The translations under genes and the position numbers were made by a program. From NCBI GenBank assembly GCA_900540635.1, contig UQGU01000016.1, forward strand, positions 1-47,346: a stretch of 47,346 nucleotides of DNA, read 5' to 3'. Under the pieces are notes generated by a model. The model did no database searches. It was not told where the DNA came from and saw only the letters and a list, made by a program, of their open reading frames with translations. Positions 15,399-23,162 of this stretch are shown here, one piece after another (the stretch's first letter is position 1; the number at the start of each line of letters is the position of its first letter). This DNA is from an uncultured Eubacteriales bacterium. GTDB lineage: Bacteria > Bacillota > Clostridia > Oscillospirales > Oscillospiraceae.

Positions 15399-15424
15399 CT
15401 GATTCGTTTAGAATCAGTATACCA
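15399..15424 (-). promoter_or_regulatory. Extended -10 promoter with inverted repeat, AI-2E gene
   Basis: Minus strand TGGTATACT (15424-15416) forms an extended -10 box with no good -35. Right after it is a perfect 7-bp inverted repeat CTGATTC-N5-GAATCAG (15399-15417), touching the -10 and covering the start point, as expected for an operator. Confidence 0.5.
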
Positions 15425-15521
15425 GTACCTAACAAGTTAATAATGAATAAACTATGAACATTTCAAAAGCATTTTCCGGGAATTGTTTACAAATTCTTCG
15501 CACCCGATCCCGGGAAAGGCC

Positions 15522-15550
15522 TTGCCATCCAACTTCTTTTGGGGTAAAAT
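15522..15550 (+). promoter_or_regulatory. Promoter of the Zn peptidase gene
   Basis: TTGCCA (15522-15527), 17 nt, TAAAAT (15545-15550), about 30 nt before the ATG at 15580. Confidence 0.7.
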
Positions 15551-15579
15551 AGAGAAAAGATTTGGTAAGGAGTGGTTTT

Positions 15580-16302
15580 ATGCCCTATTATTACGGCTTT
15601 GACTGGACCTATATCGTCCTGGTCCTGCCCTGCGTGATTCTCTCGCTGTGGGCCAGTGCCAATGTGAACAGCACCTTCAAGCGCTATTCCCAGCAGTATT
15701 CCCGCCGGGGGCTCACCGGAGCCCAGGCCGCAGCCCAGGTACTCTCTGCCAACGGTGTCTCCGGTGTGCGGATCGAACGCATCAGCGGCAATCTGACAGA
15801 CCATTACGACCCCAGAACCAACGTCATCCGTCTCTCCGATGACGTCTACGGCAGCACCTCCACCGCCGCCATCGGCGTTGCCTGCCATGAAGCGGGGCAC
15901 GCCGTGCAGTACGCCCAGGACTATACCCCCATCCGCATCCGCGCCGCCGTCATCCCCGCAACCAACTTAGGCTCCAAGCTGGCCATGCCCCTGATCCTCA
16001 TCGGCCTGCTGATCTCCTCCTTCGGGGACCTGTCCTATGCACTGGTCTATCTGGGCATTGCCTGCTTCGGCCTTTCCCTGGTTTTCCAGCTGGTGACCCT
16101 GCCTGTGGAATTCAACGCCAGCCACCGGGCCATGGTGGCCATTGAACAAACCGGACTCTTAACCGAGGACGAGCAGAATGGCGCAAGAAAAACCCTCCGG
16201 GCCGCCGCCCTGACCTACGTCGCCGCCACGGCCACGGCCCTGGCCCAGCTGCTGCGGCTGATCATCCTCTTCGGCGACAGAGGAAACCGCAGAAGAGATT
16301 AA
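15580..16302 (+). CDS. YugP-like membrane zinc metallopeptidase
   Basis: 240 residues from the ATG at 15580 (AAGGAG upstream). One N-terminal membrane helix (about 8-25), then a soluble segment with the zinc motif HEAGH (near residue 105, in ACHEAGHAVQYAQ), two more hydrophobic helices (LAMPLILIGLLISSF and ALVYLGIACFGLSLVFQLV), EFNASHRA, a conserved element of this family, and a last helix. The family (putative neutral Zn metallopeptidase) is widespread in Firmicutes; its substrate is not known. It stands alone between promoter and terminator. Confidence 0.92.
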   Translation: MPYYYGFDWTYIVLVLPCVILSLWASANVNSTFKRYSQQYSRRGLTGAQAAAQVLSANGVSGVRIERISGNLTDHYDPRTNVIRLSDDVYGSTSTAAIGVACHEAGHAVQYAQDYTPIRIRAAVIPATNLGSKLAMPLILIGLLISSFGDLSYALVYLGIACFGLSLVFQLVTLPVEFNASHRAMVAIEQTGLLTEDEQNGARKTLRAAALTYVAATATALAQLLRLIILFGDRGNRRRD

Positions 16303-16310
16303 AAACGCTT

Positions 16311-16344
16311 TGTCTCCCGGATCAACGCCGGGAGACATTTCTTT
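16311..16344 (+). terminator. Terminator after the Zn peptidase gene
   Basis: TGTCTCCCGG (16311-16320) / CCGGGAGACA (16328-16337), loop ATCAACG, then TTTCTTT. Confidence 0.85.
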
Positions 16345-16353
16345 GCAATTCTA

Positions 16354-16382
16354 TTGACATTCCCCGGAAATCTTCGTATAAT
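16354..16382 (+). promoter_or_regulatory. Consensus promoter of the PLP lyase gene
   Basis: TTGACA (16354-16359), 17 nt, TATAAT (16377-16382): a perfect consensus. Start of transcription near 16389 rules out the apparent open-frame start at 16354. Confidence 0.9.
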
Positions 16383-16440
16383 GCTCCAAGTGTCTGAAAA
16401 AATAAGAGAAAGCGTGAATTTTGTGGAAGAACTCATCAAT

Positions 16441-17706
16441 ATGTATATGGAAATGGGCGTTTCTCCCGGAGTCTATGCCTATGGAGAAAAGGCGCTGGAG
16501 CGTCTCAAAGAGCGCTTTGCAGCCATTGACGCCATTGCGGAATACAACCAGGCAAAGGTCTTAAATGCCATGCGGAAGAATCGGGTTTCCGCCGCCTGCT
16601 TCACAACCACCACCGGCTACGGCTACGACGACCTGGGCCGGGATACTCTGGAAAAGGTCTATGCGGACGTATTCCATACGGAAGCCGCCCTGGTCCGGCC
16701 CCAGATCACCTGCGGCACCCACGCCCTGACCGTAGCCCTCAGCGCCAACCTGCTGCCGGGAGATGAGCTGCTGTCCCCTGTGGGGATGCCCTACGACACA
16801 TTGCAGGAGGTCATCGGAATCCGGGAAAGCCCCTGCTCTTTGAAGGAGTACGGTGTCAGCTACCGGCAGGTGGACCTGCTGCCCGGCGGCGCATTCGACT
16901 ACGACGGCATTCGGGCCGCCATCAACGAAAAGACCAAGCTCATCACCATCCAGCGCTCCAAGGGCTACGCCACCCGGCCCACCTTCTCCGTGGCCCAGAT
17001 CGGCGAGCTCATCGCCTTCTGCAAGCAGTGCAAGCCGGATGTAACCGTCATGGTGGACAACTGCTACGGCGAATTCGTAGAGACCATGGAGCCGTCTGAC
17101 GTGGGCGCGGACATGATCGTGGGTTCTCTCATCAAAAACCCCGGCGGCGGCCTGGCCCCCATCGGCGGCTATATCTGCGGCACTGCCAAGTGCGTCTCCC
17201 GCTGCGCCTACCGGCTCTCCGCCCCCGGCCTGGGACAGGAGGTGGGCGCAAATTTAGGCCTCATGAAGGACCTGTTCCAGGGCTTCTTCCTGGCCCCCAC
17301 GGTAACCGCCGGAGCGGAAAAGGGCGCCGTCTTTGCGGCGAACCTGTATGAGCCTCTGGGCTTCAAATGCGTCCCCAACGCCACGGAATCCCGCCACGAC
17401 ATCATCCAGGCCGTAGAGCTGGGCAGCGAGAAGGCCATGATTGCTTTCTGCAAGGGCATCCAGGAGGCGGCCCCGGTGGATTCCTTCGCCACCCCCCTGC
17501 CCTGGGATATGCCGGGCTATGACGATCAGGTGATCATGGCGGCGGGTGCCTTCGTCCAAGGCTCCTCCATTGAGCTCTCCGCCGACGGCCCCATCCGGGA
17601 GCCCTACGCCGTATACTTCCAGGGCGGCCTGACCTGGTACCACGCCAAGCTGGGCATTCTCATGAGCCTACAGGAAATGGTCAATGCGGGGCTTGTAACA
17701 CTGTAA
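16441..17706 (+). CDS. Methionine gamma-lyase-like PLP protein (YnbB / aluminium-resistance family)
   Basis: 421 residues from ATG 16441 (GGAAG 10 nt upstream); a GTG at 16414 is an alternative, and anything before about 16390 is excluded by the promoter. The Cys/Met-metabolism PLP fold is seen with TTTTGYGYDD, PQITCGTHALTVALSANLL, the aspartate in VMVDNCYGEF and the IQRSKGYATRP region supplying the PLP lysine. SLIKNPGGGLAPIGGYI is typical for the YnbB branch. Reaction not proven: members are annotated as methionine gamma-lyase or cystathionine-type lyases on fold alone. It is a single-gene unit. Confidence 0.88.
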   Translation: MYMEMGVSPGVYAYGEKALERLKERFAAIDAIAEYNQAKVLNAMRKNRVSAACFTTTTGYGYDDLGRDTLEKVYADVFHTEAALVRPQITCGTHALTVALSANLLPGDELLSPVGMPYDTLQEVIGIRESPCSLKEYGVSYRQVDLLPGGAFDYDGIRAAINEKTKLITIQRSKGYATRPTFSVAQIGELIAFCKQCKPDVTVMVDNCYGEFVETMEPSDVGADMIVGSLIKNPGGGLAPIGGYICGTAKCVSRCAYRLSAPGLGQEVGANLGLMKDLFQGFFLAPTVTAGAEKGAVFAANLYEPLGFKCVPNATESRHDIIQAVELGSEKAMIAFCKGIQEAAPVDSFATPLPWDMPGYDDQVIMAAGAFVQGSSIELSADGPIREPYAVYFQGGLTWYHAKLGILMSLQEMVNAGLVTL

Positions 17707-17710
17707 AGCC

Positions 17711-17747
17711 AAAAACCGTATGGCACGAAAACGCCATACGGTTTTTT
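17711..17747. terminator. Bidirectional terminator at 17.7 kb
   Basis: Perfect 14-bp stem AAAAACCGTATGGC (17711-17724) / GCCATACGGTTTTT (17733-17746), A-rich before and T-rich after, so it serves both converging genes. Confidence 0.9.
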
Positions 17748-17748
17748 A

Positions 17749-18519
17749 CTATTGAATTCCGTTCCAAAACAGGAGAAACGCCAGCAGCAGGCCCACTGTC
17801 CAGCCTATTCTTCTGGACAGCAGCTCCCAATTGGAGGGCTCTACACTTTCCGCATTCTGAACACGCACGGACATTCGCAGATAGAACATATCGTCCGCAA
17901 AGAAAACGGTCGCCGCAACCAGGGCGCAAACGGAAGCACCCTCCAGCCAGCCGCTCCAGGAGCCATTGTGCTTCCATTCCGGCCCTGTGGCCAGATACAA
18001 AATCTCCTCTACGCTTGGCTCCATCGCATCCACGGGATTTCCGTTCGCATCCAGCGAAAATCCATTTGGGGTCGTTGCATAAGTTCGGATGCTGATGATA
18101 TTCATATTTCCATTTCTGTCATACGCCCAGCGTTGACCATCCCAGTCCTCAACGCCGCCCCGGAACAACAGCTTTTCGCCTTCGTATAGTTCGACACCTC
18201 TTGCCTGGACACCTGCACCCGCATTGGAGGGCAGTGCAGCAGGGTCTTCCCGGAACGTATAGGGGCCGTAGGCTTTGTCTCCCATCTGGCAGGTAATTGT
18301 CCCGTCCGATGTTACCGTAAAGGATGCCTTTTGGCCATTTACACGTCCTGAATAAACCGTTTGGTTTTCCTGGACCTGCGGCACAAGGATTTCCCCCCGA
18401 TACTGGAAGCCCATTCTGGAAACGGTCAGCGGATACGCGACGGAAAAGACCAGCAGCATCACAAGCATGACGATCAGAAGAATTCTGGGGTATACATCCA
18501 GCTCACGAAATGTTTTCAT
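17749..18519 (-). CDS. Hypothetical membrane protein
   Basis: 256 residues, not recognised. A membrane helix lies at about 13-34 (ILLIVMLVMLLVFSVAYPL), followed by an extracytoplasmic beta-rich domain of about 150 residues with GQKASFTVTSDGTITCQMGDKAYGPYTF-like strands, then two C-terminal helices (about 193-210 and 237-253). The domain has a repeated G/D turn pattern but no catalytic signature. It overlaps the GNAT gene upstream as ATGA and shares its transcript. Confidence 0.75.
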   Translation of the reverse strand: MKTFRELDVYPRILLIVMLVMLLVFSVAYPLTVSRMGFQYRGEILVPQVQENQTVYSGRVNGQKASFTVTSDGTITCQMGDKAYGPYTFREDPAALPSNAGAGVQARGVELYEGEKLLFRGGVEDWDGQRWAYDRNGNMNIISIRTYATTPNGFSLDANGNPVDAMEPSVEEILYLATGPEWKHNGSWSGWLEGASVCALVAATVFFADDMFYLRMSVRVQNAESVEPSNWELLSRRIGWTVGLLLAFLLFWNGIQ

Positions 18520-19061
18520 AGCACTCCCTCCGCCTTCTTTTCAAATCCCTTTTCGAAAATGCCGCCCTGGAAAACAATAGCTTGTCCCTTCTGATCCTTA
18601 TAGAAGGAAATCTGCTCTGTGGCCGTCAGTTGGAAGCCAAGGCGACTCAAAAGGGCCACGGAAGGGGTATTTTCCAGAGCGGTTCCCACTGTAAGCTTTG
18701 AGACTCCCAGCCCTTTGAGATAGTCCATCACGGTCAAAAGGCTTTCGAGCGCATAGCCTTTTCCCTGAAAGTCCGAACGGAAGCAGTACCCAAGCTCATA
18801 GCCATCCGGGCGAATGTTGGCAGAGATGTAACCAATCACCTGAGCTTCCAGGCATACGGAAAAGAACAGATGGTCAAGGCCGGTTTGGGCAGCCCTGGCC
18901 CAGCGTGCAATCCGAGGCCGGACGTCTGCTTCCTCCGTACTGTGCGGACAATCGAAGCAGGCATAGGGTGACTTCGAAAAATCGAGCCAAATTGCCTGCA
19001 TCGCCTTCCAGTCCGAGGCTTCCACCGGACGGACTGTCAAGCGGTCTGTCTGCAAAAGCAT
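18516..19061 (-). CDS. GNAT family N-acetyltransferase (RimJ/RimL-like)
   Basis: 181 residues. It starts LLQTDRLTVRPVEASDWKAMQ, the typical first strand and helix of RimJ/RimL enzymes. The acetyl-CoA loop is seen as ELGYCFRSDFQGKGYALESLLTVMDY (Q/R-x-x-G-x-G/A form) and the end has NTPSVALLSRLGFQLT. Substrate cannot be told; members acetylate N-terminal amines, antibiotics or small molecules. AGGAAG precedes the ATG, and the stop overlaps the next gene. Confidence 0.9.
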   Translation of the reverse strand: MLLQTDRLTVRPVEASDWKAMQAIWLDFSKSPYACFDCPHSTEEADVRPRIARWARAAQTGLDHLFFSVCLEAQVIGYISANIRPDGYELGYCFRSDFQGKGYALESLLTVMDYLKGLGVSKLTVGTALENTPSVALLSRLGFQLTATEQISFYKDQKGQAIVFQGGIFEKGFEKKAEGVL

Positions 19062-19078
19062 AGCACTTCCTCCATTGT

Positions 19079-19105
19079 GAAAAAGCCCGGCACAGCGCCG
19101 GGCTT
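19079..19105 (-). terminator. Terminator after trpS
   Basis: AGCCCGGC / GCCGGGCT stem with 5-nt loop, then TTTTTC on the minus strand, between the trpS stop and the GNAT start. Confidence 0.85.
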
Positions 19106-19123
19106 TCTACGATCTTCAAGTCA

Positions 19124-20140
19124 TTATTTGGCTACAAAGCCAACCTTCTTATAGACCTTCCGCAGGGTCTTTTCGGCAACGTAGCTGGCCTTTTCGGCGC
19201 CGGCCTTGTAAACCTGCTCCAGATAGGCCTTATCCTTCATGATGCGGCTTGCTTCCTCCCGGATGGGGCGCAGGGTCTCCACCACAGCCTCGCCCACGGC
19301 GGGCTTGAAGGCACCGTAGCCCTGGCCGGCGAATTCCGCTTCGATGGTCTCGAAGCTCTTGCCGGTGCAGGCGGAGTAAATGGTCATCAGGTTCGACACG
19401 CCGGGCTTGTTCTCCTTGTCGTAGCGGACACAGTTCTCGGTATCGGAATCCGTAATGGCCCGCTTGAACTGCCGCATGATGGTCTCAGGGGTGTCCATGA
19501 GGATAATCCGGCCGGTGTCCTCATTTTCGGACTTGCTCATCTTGGCGGCGGGGTTAGTCAGGCTCATGATTCGTGCGCCGACCTTGGGCACAAAGGGCTC
19601 CGGCATTTTGAACACGTCGCCGTAAACACCGTTAAACCGGCGGGCAATGGTGTGGCACAGCTCCACGTGCTGCTTCTGGTCCTCGCCAACGGGCACCAGG
19701 TCCGGCTGGTAGAGCAGGATGTCCGCCGCCATCAGGCTGGGATAGGAAAACAGGCCGCCATTGATATTGTCCGCATTCTTAGCGGACTTGTCCTTGAACT
19801 GGGTCATACGGCTGAGCTCGCCGAACATGGAATAGCACTGCAGCACCCAGCCCAGCTCTGCGTGCTGGTGCACATGGCTCTGGATGAACAGGGTGTTCTT
19901 CTCGGGGTCAAGGCCGCAGGCGATGTACTGGGCCAGCTGCTCCAGGGTGCGGCGGCGCAGATCTGTGGGGTTCTGCCGGACGGTAATGGCGTGCAGATCG
20001 GCCATGAAGTAGAAGCAGTCGTAGTCGTCTGCCCGCTCGGCCCAGTTCTTCACAGCGCCCAGGTAGCTGCCCAGGGTCAGGTCTCCGGAGGGCTTGATGC
20101 CGGAGAGCATTCTTTTCTTCTCCTGTATTATTTCACTCAT
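19124..20140 (-). CDS. trpS: Tryptophanyl-tRNA synthetase
   Basis: 338 residues from ATG 20140, chosen because AAGGAAG lies 8 nt upstream; a TTG at 20161 lacks a site. It charges tRNA-Trp. The class I signature appears as SGIKPSGDLTLGSYLGA (HIGH region) and AAKMSKSENED (KMSKS). TIARRFN and PVGEDQKQHVEL contribute to the Trp/ATP pocket, as known for the family. No T-box leader is recognisable, unlike many Firmicutes trpS genes; instead a separate RNA-like unit lies upstream. Confidence 0.97.
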   Translation of the reverse strand: MSEIIQEKKRMLSGIKPSGDLTLGSYLGAVKNWAERADDYDCFYFMADLHAITVRQNPTDLRRRTLEQLAQYIACGLDPEKNTLFIQSHVHQHAELGWVLQCYSMFGELSRMTQFKDKSAKNADNINGGLFSYPSLMAADILLYQPDLVPVGEDQKQHVELCHTIARRFNGVYGDVFKMPEPFVPKVGARIMSLTNPAAKMSKSENEDTGRIILMDTPETIMRQFKRAITDSDTENCVRYDKENKPGVSNLMTIYSACTGKSFETIEAEFAGQGYGAFKPAVGEAVVETLRPIREEASRIMKDKAYLEQVYKAGAEKASYVAEKTLRKVYKKVGFVAK

Positions 20141-20169
20141 AACAAACGCTTCCTTTTTCAATTTTTTTC

Positions 20170-20198
20170 ATTTTATCACATGAACGGTCGTTGTGCAA
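20170..20198 (-). promoter_or_regulatory. Proximal promoter of trpS
   Basis: Minus strand TTGCAC (20198-20193), 17 nt, TAAAAT (20175-20170), giving a very short leader ahead of ATG 20140. It lies just after the upstream terminator, so trpS does not need read-through. Confidence 0.65.
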
Positions 20199-20212
20199 GG
20201 AGATTCTCAGAA

Positions 20213-20248
20213 TAAAAAACGGTGCAGACCCATTCATGGCCTACACCG
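20213..20248 (-). terminator. Terminator of the trpS-upstream RNA
   Basis: Minus-strand stem CGGUGUAGGCC / GGUCUGCACCG (11 pairs, two G-U) followed by TTTTTTATT. Confidence 0.85.
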
Positions 20249-20389
20249 ATCATTCCTTTTCCTCTTTTGAGAATTCTCCTCAAAAATCCGGGCATGACAA
20301 TGTAAGCTCGTCCCAAGACCGCCAAGCCCAGACGCGCCATGCCGCAAAAGAAACAAAAGTCTGCAACATTGCCAAACCTCCATGGATTT
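20213..20389 (-). ncRNA. Candidate structured small RNA or attenuated leader upstream of trpS
   Basis: A promoter at 20424-20396 would start a transcript near 20389, and a strong terminator ends it near 20213: about 177 nt. Several helices are possible: (a) CUUUUGUUUCUUUUG (20359-20345) with CAAAAGAGGAAAAGG (20269-20255), 14 of 15 pairs; (b) UUUUGAG (20285-20279) with CUCAAAA (20271-20265), loop 7, which competes with (a); (c) GGCAUG with CAUGCC around 20343 and 20293; (d) UGCAGAC near 20363 with GUCUGCA in the terminator's 3' arm. Length and rod shape recall 6S RNA, but no family motif was recognised. No protein start fits, as the only ATG is inside the -10 region. Confidence 0.45.
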
Positions 20390-20395
20390 TTACAC

Positions 20396-20424
20396 ATAGT
20401 AGCACCATCTTTTTGAAAAGTCAA
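20396..20424 (-). promoter_or_regulatory. Promoter of the candidate RNA
   Basis: Minus strand TTGACT (20424-20419), 17 nt, TACTAT (20401-20396). It faces the gltX promoter, with about 12 nt between the two -35 boxes. Confidence 0.65.
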
Positions 20425-20435
20425 GCGCTTTTGAA

Positions 20436-20464
20436 TTGATTTCTGCTCTCCGGTATGGTATACT
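20436..20464 (+). promoter_or_regulatory. Promoter of gltX
   Basis: TTGATT (20436-20441), 17 nt, TATACT (20459-20464), with AGAGGTAG before ATG 20500. Confidence 0.75.
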
Positions 20465-20499
20465 CTATGCTAGATTTTTATGACAAAGAGGTAGATTTT

Positions 20500-22146
20500 A
20501 TGGATTATCAAGCACTGGCTGATCTTCTGTTTCCCGATGTGACCGCCACCCCCGAGGAGCTGGAGGTGCGATTCCCCCAGCGGAACCTGCCGGAAGGGGC
20601 CGTCGTGACCCGCATGGCCCCCTCTCCCACGGGCTTCGTCCACCTGGGCAACCTGGTGCAGGGCATGATCTCCGAGCGGATGGCCCACCGGTCGGGCGGC
20701 GTACTGTTCCTTCGCGTGGAGGACACCGATGCCAAGCGGGAGGTTCCCGGGGCTGTGGAGGTTCTGATTGAATCTCTGAAGCACTACAACATTCACTTTG
20801 ACGAGGGCGCTACCATCGACGGCGACAACGGCAGCTACGGCCCCTACCGGCAGCGCCAGCGGGCGGATATTTACCATGTGTATGCCAAGAAGCTGGTCTC
20901 CGAGGGCAAGGCCTACCCCTGCTTCTGCACGGAAGAGGAGCTGACCGCCATGCGGGAAAAGCAGGAGGCCAACAAGGAAACCACCGGCTACTATGGCCCT
21001 TACGCCATCTGGCGTGACCGGAGCATGGAGGAAATCCAGGCCCAGCTGGCCGCCGGCAATCCCTGGGTGCTCCGTTTCCGCTCTACGGGCTCCATTGAGC
21101 ACCAGTTCAAATTTGACGACCTGGTAAAGGGCAAGCTGACCATTACGGAGAACAACGTGGACCACGTGCTGCTGAAATCCGACGGCATTCCCACCTATCA
21201 CTTCGCCCACGCCGTGGATGACCACCTGATGCGCACCACCCATGTAGTCCGGGGCGATGAGTGGCTGTCCACCCTGCCCTTCCACATCCAGCTGTTCCAG
21301 GCCCTGGGCTTCAAGCTGCCGAAATACGTCCACATTGGACCGCTGATGAAGATGGACGGCAATTCCAAGCGGAAGCTCTCCAAGCGGAAAGACCCCGAGC
21401 TGGCTCTGACCTACTACAAGGCCGAGGGCTTCTCCACGCAGGCCATGCGGGAATACCTGATGACCGTGCTGAATTCCAACTTTGAGGACTGGCGGCGGGC
21501 CAACCCCGATGCGGATATCGACACCTTCCCCTTCAGCCCCAAGAAGCTGAACCCCGCCGGCTCTCTGTTTGACTATGCCAAGCTGGTCGACGTCAGCAAG
21601 AACGTCATCTCCCGCATGAGCGCCGAGGAGGTCTATACCCAGCTGATCGAGTGGGCCAAGGAGTTCCAGCCGGACTTTGCCGAAAAGCTGGAAGCAGACC
21701 CCGCCTATGCCAAGGCGATTCTCGCCATCGGCCGTGGCGGCAAAAAGCCCAGAAAGGATCTGGCAACCTGGAAGGATGCCAAAGACTACATGGGCTTCTT
21801 CTACGATGAATACCTGGAAAAGCCCGTCTTCGATGAGAAGTTCAGCAAGGCCGTCATTGCAGACGTGCTGAACCGGTTCCTGGAGAGCTTCGACATGACG
21901 GATGACTCCACCGTCTGGTTCAACAAGGTCAAGGCCATCACCGAGGCCATTGGCTTCACCACAGATATGAAGGCCTATAAGCTTGACCCCGCAGCCTACC
22001 CCGGCACCGTAGCCGATGTGTCCACCTTCCTGCGTCTGGCCGTCACCGGCAAGACCAATTCCCCGGACCTGTACACCGTCATGCAGCTGCTGGGCAAGGA
22101 GCGGACGGAGAGCCGCATCCGCAGCGCCCTGGCCCAGCTTGGCTAA
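20500..22146 (+). CDS. gltX: Glutamyl-tRNA synthetase
   Basis: 548 residues from ATG 20500. It attaches glutamate to tRNA-Glu (and possibly tRNA-Gln, to be amidated). The class I motifs are MAPSPTGFVHLGNL (HIGH region, near residue 47) and KRKLSKRKDPEL (KMSKS region). VEDTDAKREV matches the conserved RxEDTD loop. The chain is longer than the usual 480 or so residues and begins with an extra MDYQALADLLFP helix, a form known in Clostridia. The tail ends in LLGKERTESRIRSAL. It stands alone under its own promoter. Confidence 0.95.
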   Translation: MDYQALADLLFPDVTATPEELEVRFPQRNLPEGAVVTRMAPSPTGFVHLGNLVQGMISERMAHRSGGVLFLRVEDTDAKREVPGAVEVLIESLKHYNIHFDEGATIDGDNGSYGPYRQRQRADIYHVYAKKLVSEGKAYPCFCTEEELTAMREKQEANKETTGYYGPYAIWRDRSMEEIQAQLAAGNPWVLRFRSTGSIEHQFKFDDLVKGKLTITENNVDHVLLKSDGIPTYHFAHAVDDHLMRTTHVVRGDEWLSTLPFHIQLFQALGFKLPKYVHIGPLMKMDGNSKRKLSKRKDPELALTYYKAEGFSTQAMREYLMTVLNSNFEDWRRANPDADIDTFPFSPKKLNPAGSLFDYAKLVDVSKNVISRMSAEEVYTQLIEWAKEFQPDFAEKLEADPAYAKAILAIGRGGKKPRKDLATWKDAKDYMGFFYDEYLEKPVFDEKFSKAVIADVLNRFLESFDMTDDSTVWFNKVKAITEAIGFTTDMKAYKLDPAAYPGTVADVSTFLRLAVTGKTNSPDLYTVMQLLGKERTESRIRSALAQLG

Positions 22147-22190
22147 AAGAAAACCTTTTCGTAAATTTTCCCAGCAGGGGCTGTGACGGA

Positions 22191-22219
22191 TTGACTTTTC
22201 CCGTCAAATTGACTATAAT
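22191..22219 (+). promoter_or_regulatory. Promoter of the cytidylate-kinase-like gene
   Basis: TTGACT (22191-22196), 17 nt, TATAAT (22214-22219), then GGAGG before ATG 22253. Confidence 0.85.
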
Positions 22220-22252
22220 GTAGATATCAAAAAATGCATTGGAGGCGATGTT

Positions 22253-22867
22253 ATGGAAAAGAAAATCATTACCATTAGCCGTGAGTTTGGTGCCGGTGGA
22301 CGTACCATTGGCCATTTGGTCGCGGATAAGCTGGGGATTCCTTTCTATGACAGCAAACTCGTTGAAGATATTGCAAAAGAATCCGGCTTCGCGCCGAAGT
22401 TCGTGGAAGAGCATTCCGAGCACTCCCCCAGCGGCAGCGTATTCTCTTACGCTTTCGCGCCCCAGGGCGTTCCCGGGATCATGAACGGCCTGTCCACGGC
22501 GGACTATCTGTGGAACGCCCAGTGCAACATCATTCTGGAGCTGGCTGAGAAAGGTCCCTGTGTCATTGTGGGCCGGAACGCAGACTACATTCTGAAGGAC
22601 CGGCCCGATGCACTGCACGTCTATGTCAGCGCGGACCTGGATTTCCGGGAAAAGCACATTGTGGAGCTCTACGGCGAAACCGACAAGACCCCCGAGCAGC
22701 GTCTGAACGAAAAGGATAAGCGCCGCCGGGTGAACTACCAGCACTACACCGGCCGCACCTGGGGTCAGGCCCAGAACTACGACCTGTGCCTGCGCTCCAG
22801 CACCCTGGGCTTTGACCAGTGCGCGGAGATCATCATCAACGCAGTAGAGAAGTCCAAGGAAAAGTAA
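22253..22867 (+). CDS. Cytidylate kinase-like family protein
   Basis: 204 residues. It begins KKIITISREFGAGGRTIGHLVADKLGIPFYD, a P-loop in which the usual GK(S/T) is replaced by GAGGRTIG, as is normal in the cytidylate-kinase-like family (AAA_26). Further elements are GPCVIVGRNADYIL and HVYVSADLDFR, plus a lid with NEKDKRRRVNYQHYTGRTWGQAQNYDLCL. True Cmk phosphorylates CMP; this branch has no assigned substrate. It is a single gene. Confidence 0.9.
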   Translation: MEKKIITISREFGAGGRTIGHLVADKLGIPFYDSKLVEDIAKESGFAPKFVEEHSEHSPSGSVFSYAFAPQGVPGIMNGLSTADYLWNAQCNIILELAEKGPCVIVGRNADYILKDRPDALHVYVSADLDFREKHIVELYGETDKTPEQRLNEKDKRRRVNYQHYTGRTWGQAQNYDLCLRSSTLGFDQCAEIIINAVEKSKEK

Positions 22868-22879
22868 TTGAATGTCTGT

Positions 22880-22923
22880 GCAAAGGCAGGACGGAACCCC
22901 CAGCGGGTCCGCCCTGCCTTTGC
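22880..22923 (+). terminator. Hairpin after the cytidylate-kinase-like gene
   Basis: Long stem GCAAAGGCAGG...CGGA / TCCG...CCTGCCTTTGC. It lacks a clear T run, so termination may be partial. The stretch 22924-23070 that follows is AT-rich and holds nothing else I can name. Confidence 0.45.
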
Positions 22924-23071
22924 TGTATGCCGGAACCGTCGGAAAACAGCGGCTGTCCTGTCCCCTCTTTGATTCCTTTATGTTTAAGATAAGTTCTATA
23001 TTTATTATGTACTTTTTTCACATATACTTACATATGAAATTGTATTGTATAACGAATGTTTCTATTCGCTC

Positions 23072-23100
23072 TTGTATCTTTCCGCGATCTATGGTATCAT
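23072..23100 (+). promoter_or_regulatory. Promoter of the secreted repeat-protein gene
   Basis: TTGTAT (23072-23077), 17 nt, TATCAT (23095-23100). The leader carries a perfect 7-bp hairpin GCGGAAG (23119-23125) / CTTCCGC (23136-23142) ahead of AAGGAGG. Confidence 0.7.
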
Positions 23101-23162
23101 AGCCCCATAGGAAAGGCTGCGGAAGCGCCCAAGGTCTTCCGCGCCGTAAAGGAGGAACCCGT

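Noticed and set aside
17749..18519. Assigning a function to the 256-residue membrane protein from its GNAT neighbour
   Set aside because: Overlap shows co-transcription only; no domain or motif supports a role.
20176..20424. 82-residue minus-strand open frame (MCKNPWRFGNVAD...) upstream of trpS
   Set aside because: The ATG lies at the -10 of the promoter that would make the transcript, there is no ribosome binding site, and it spans a terminator. An RNA reading is better.
20141..20455. T-box riboswitch for trpS
   Set aside because: I could not find the conserved AGGGTGGNACCGCG-like T-box or a specifier loop with TGG in the right place.
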